DNA from: Streptococcus gallinaceus
GTDB lineage: Bacteria; Bacillota; Bacilli; Lactobacillales; Streptococcaceae
Assembly: GCF_024170225.1 (NCBI RefSeq)
Contig: NZ_JALJXU010000004.1
Span: 62,001 to 126,000, forward strand
Length of the DNA stretch: 64,000 nt
Direction of reading: 5' to 3'
Shown here: piece by piece, positions 63,500 through 64,000 of the stretch
How the letters are laid out: every line of letters starts with the position of its first letter
Position numbering within the stretch: the first letter of the stretch is position 1
Notes under the pieces: generated by a model
Databases searched by the model: none
What the model saw: the letters and a program-made list of their open reading frames with translations, nothing else
Told to the model about the DNA's origin: nothing
Position numbers and translations under genes: made by a program

Positions 63500-64000
63500 A
63501 TGGAATTTACACAAGAAGAAAAAGAGTATTATATGAGGAAGGCCTTGAAAGAGGCAGAGAAATCCTTGGCCAAAGAGGAGATTCCCATTGGCTGCGTTAT
63601 TGTCAAAGAGGGACGGATTATCGGGCGTGGGCACAATGCGCGTGAGGAACTCAATCAAGCCATTATGCATGCAGAAATCATGGCCATCAATGAAGCCAAT
63701 GCGACGGAAGGCAACTGGCGTTTACTGGATGCAACCTTGTTTGTGACCATCGAGCCCTGTGTTATGTGCAGCGGTGCGATTGGGTTGGCGCGCATTCCTC
63801 AGGTCATTTATGGCGCGGCCAATCAAAAGTTTGGGGGAGCAGGAAGCCTCTACCATATCTTGACAGACCAACGCCTCAATCATCGAGTTGAGGTGGAGAC
63901 AGGTGTTCTTGCTGAAGAATGTACGATCCTTATGAAAGATTTTTTTCGGCAGGGGCGGAAAAAGAAAAAAGTGGCTAAACTTTTAGCCCAACAAGAGTCA
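63500..64000 (+). CDS. tadA: tRNA-specific adenosine deaminase, 3' end cut by window edge
   Basis: Zinc deaminase converting A34 to inosine in tRNA-Arg(ACG). The frame starts MEFTQEEKEYYMRKAL and is open for 167 codons to the end of the window. HAEIMAI gives the zinc His and the proton-shuttle Glu; EPCVMCSGAI supplies the two zinc Cys. Almost the whole protein is present (the family is usually about 155-175 aa). There is no Shine-Dalgarno sequence before the ATG, and the promoter -10 is six bases upstream, pointing to a leaderless mRNA. Confidence 0.93.
   Translation, partial: MEFTQEEKEYYMRKALKEAEKSLAKEEIPIGCVIVKEGRIIGRGHNAREELNQAIMHAEIMAINEANATEGNWRLLDATLFVTIEPCVMCSGAIGLARIPQVIYGAANQKFGGAGSLYHILTDQRLNHRVEVETGVLAEECTILMKDFFRQGRKKKKVAKLLAQQES

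Noticed and set aside
1-64000. Search by eye for CRISPR arrays, insertion sequences, integrases or prophage genes
   Set aside because: None seen; all gaps are explained by promoters, terminators, RNAs or the dispersed repeat.

Overview
The window looks like a core-chromosome segment of a Streptococcus, most probably S. suis or a close relative. The gene order is streptococcal: a malXCD/malAR and malQP maltodextrin block, argS/argR-mutS-mutL-lmrP-ruvA-tag-cinA-recA-spx, nrdD-(43-aa protein)-acetyltransferase-nrdG, and a divergent troR/troABCD manganese locus. Other pointers are low-to-mid G+C, strong AGGAGG-type ribosome sites, a ComX box before cinA, and abundant extended -10 promoters. The species call is recall of gene order and protein families, not a database match.

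Layout: 1-3.1 kb holds the 3' part of aspS, a YitT-type membrane protein and nrdI. 3.2-18.6 kb is an alpha-glucan utilisation island. A leftward malX-amyB-amyA-malC-malD operon (binding protein, intracellular GH13 enzyme, secreted CGTase-like enzyme, two permeases) is followed by its own promoter and malA-malR-pulA. A divergent malQ-malP operon runs right. No transport ATPase is present, so a shared MsmK-type ATPase elsewhere is implied. The secreted enzyme would produce (cyclo)dextrins, MalXCD import them, AmyB/PulA open or debranch them, MalQ/MalP convert them to glucose-1-phosphate, and MalR with catabolite control regulates the set. 18.7-34.4 kb is mainly DNA repair and recombination plus stress and cell-wall regulators (Spx, IreB), interrupted by a LytTR/DUF3021 regulator pair and a 58-aa membrane protein.

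34.6-41.2 kb holds a polytopic glycosyltransferase-like protein, the anaerobic ribonucleotide reductase operon with paired NrdR boxes, and an isolated glf. 41.3-41.7 kb has a leftward tRNA-Lys(CTT) and a structured RNA that I read as 6S RNA, downstream of rarA. 43.5-49.7 kb is housekeeping: prmA, rsmE, queH, relA, dtd. 49.7-54.2 kb is the manganese regulator and ABC transporter, with a dispersed repeat lodged between troA and troB. 54.3-64 kb carries pepO, a PAS/HTH regulator, a patatin-like protein, a frameshifted MFS transporter behind a probable PyrR-type attenuator, leuS, a secreted three-repeat protein, and the start of tadA.

I saw no prophage, insertion sequence, CRISPR array or defence island. 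The most unusual points are: the PyrR-like leader on the broken transporter; the hairpin that buries the amyB ribosome site and shares bases with a terminator; the inverted pair of 235-bp repeats; the LytTR/DUF3021/small-membrane-protein module; a probably leaderless tadA; and a degenerate C-terminal domain in CinA.
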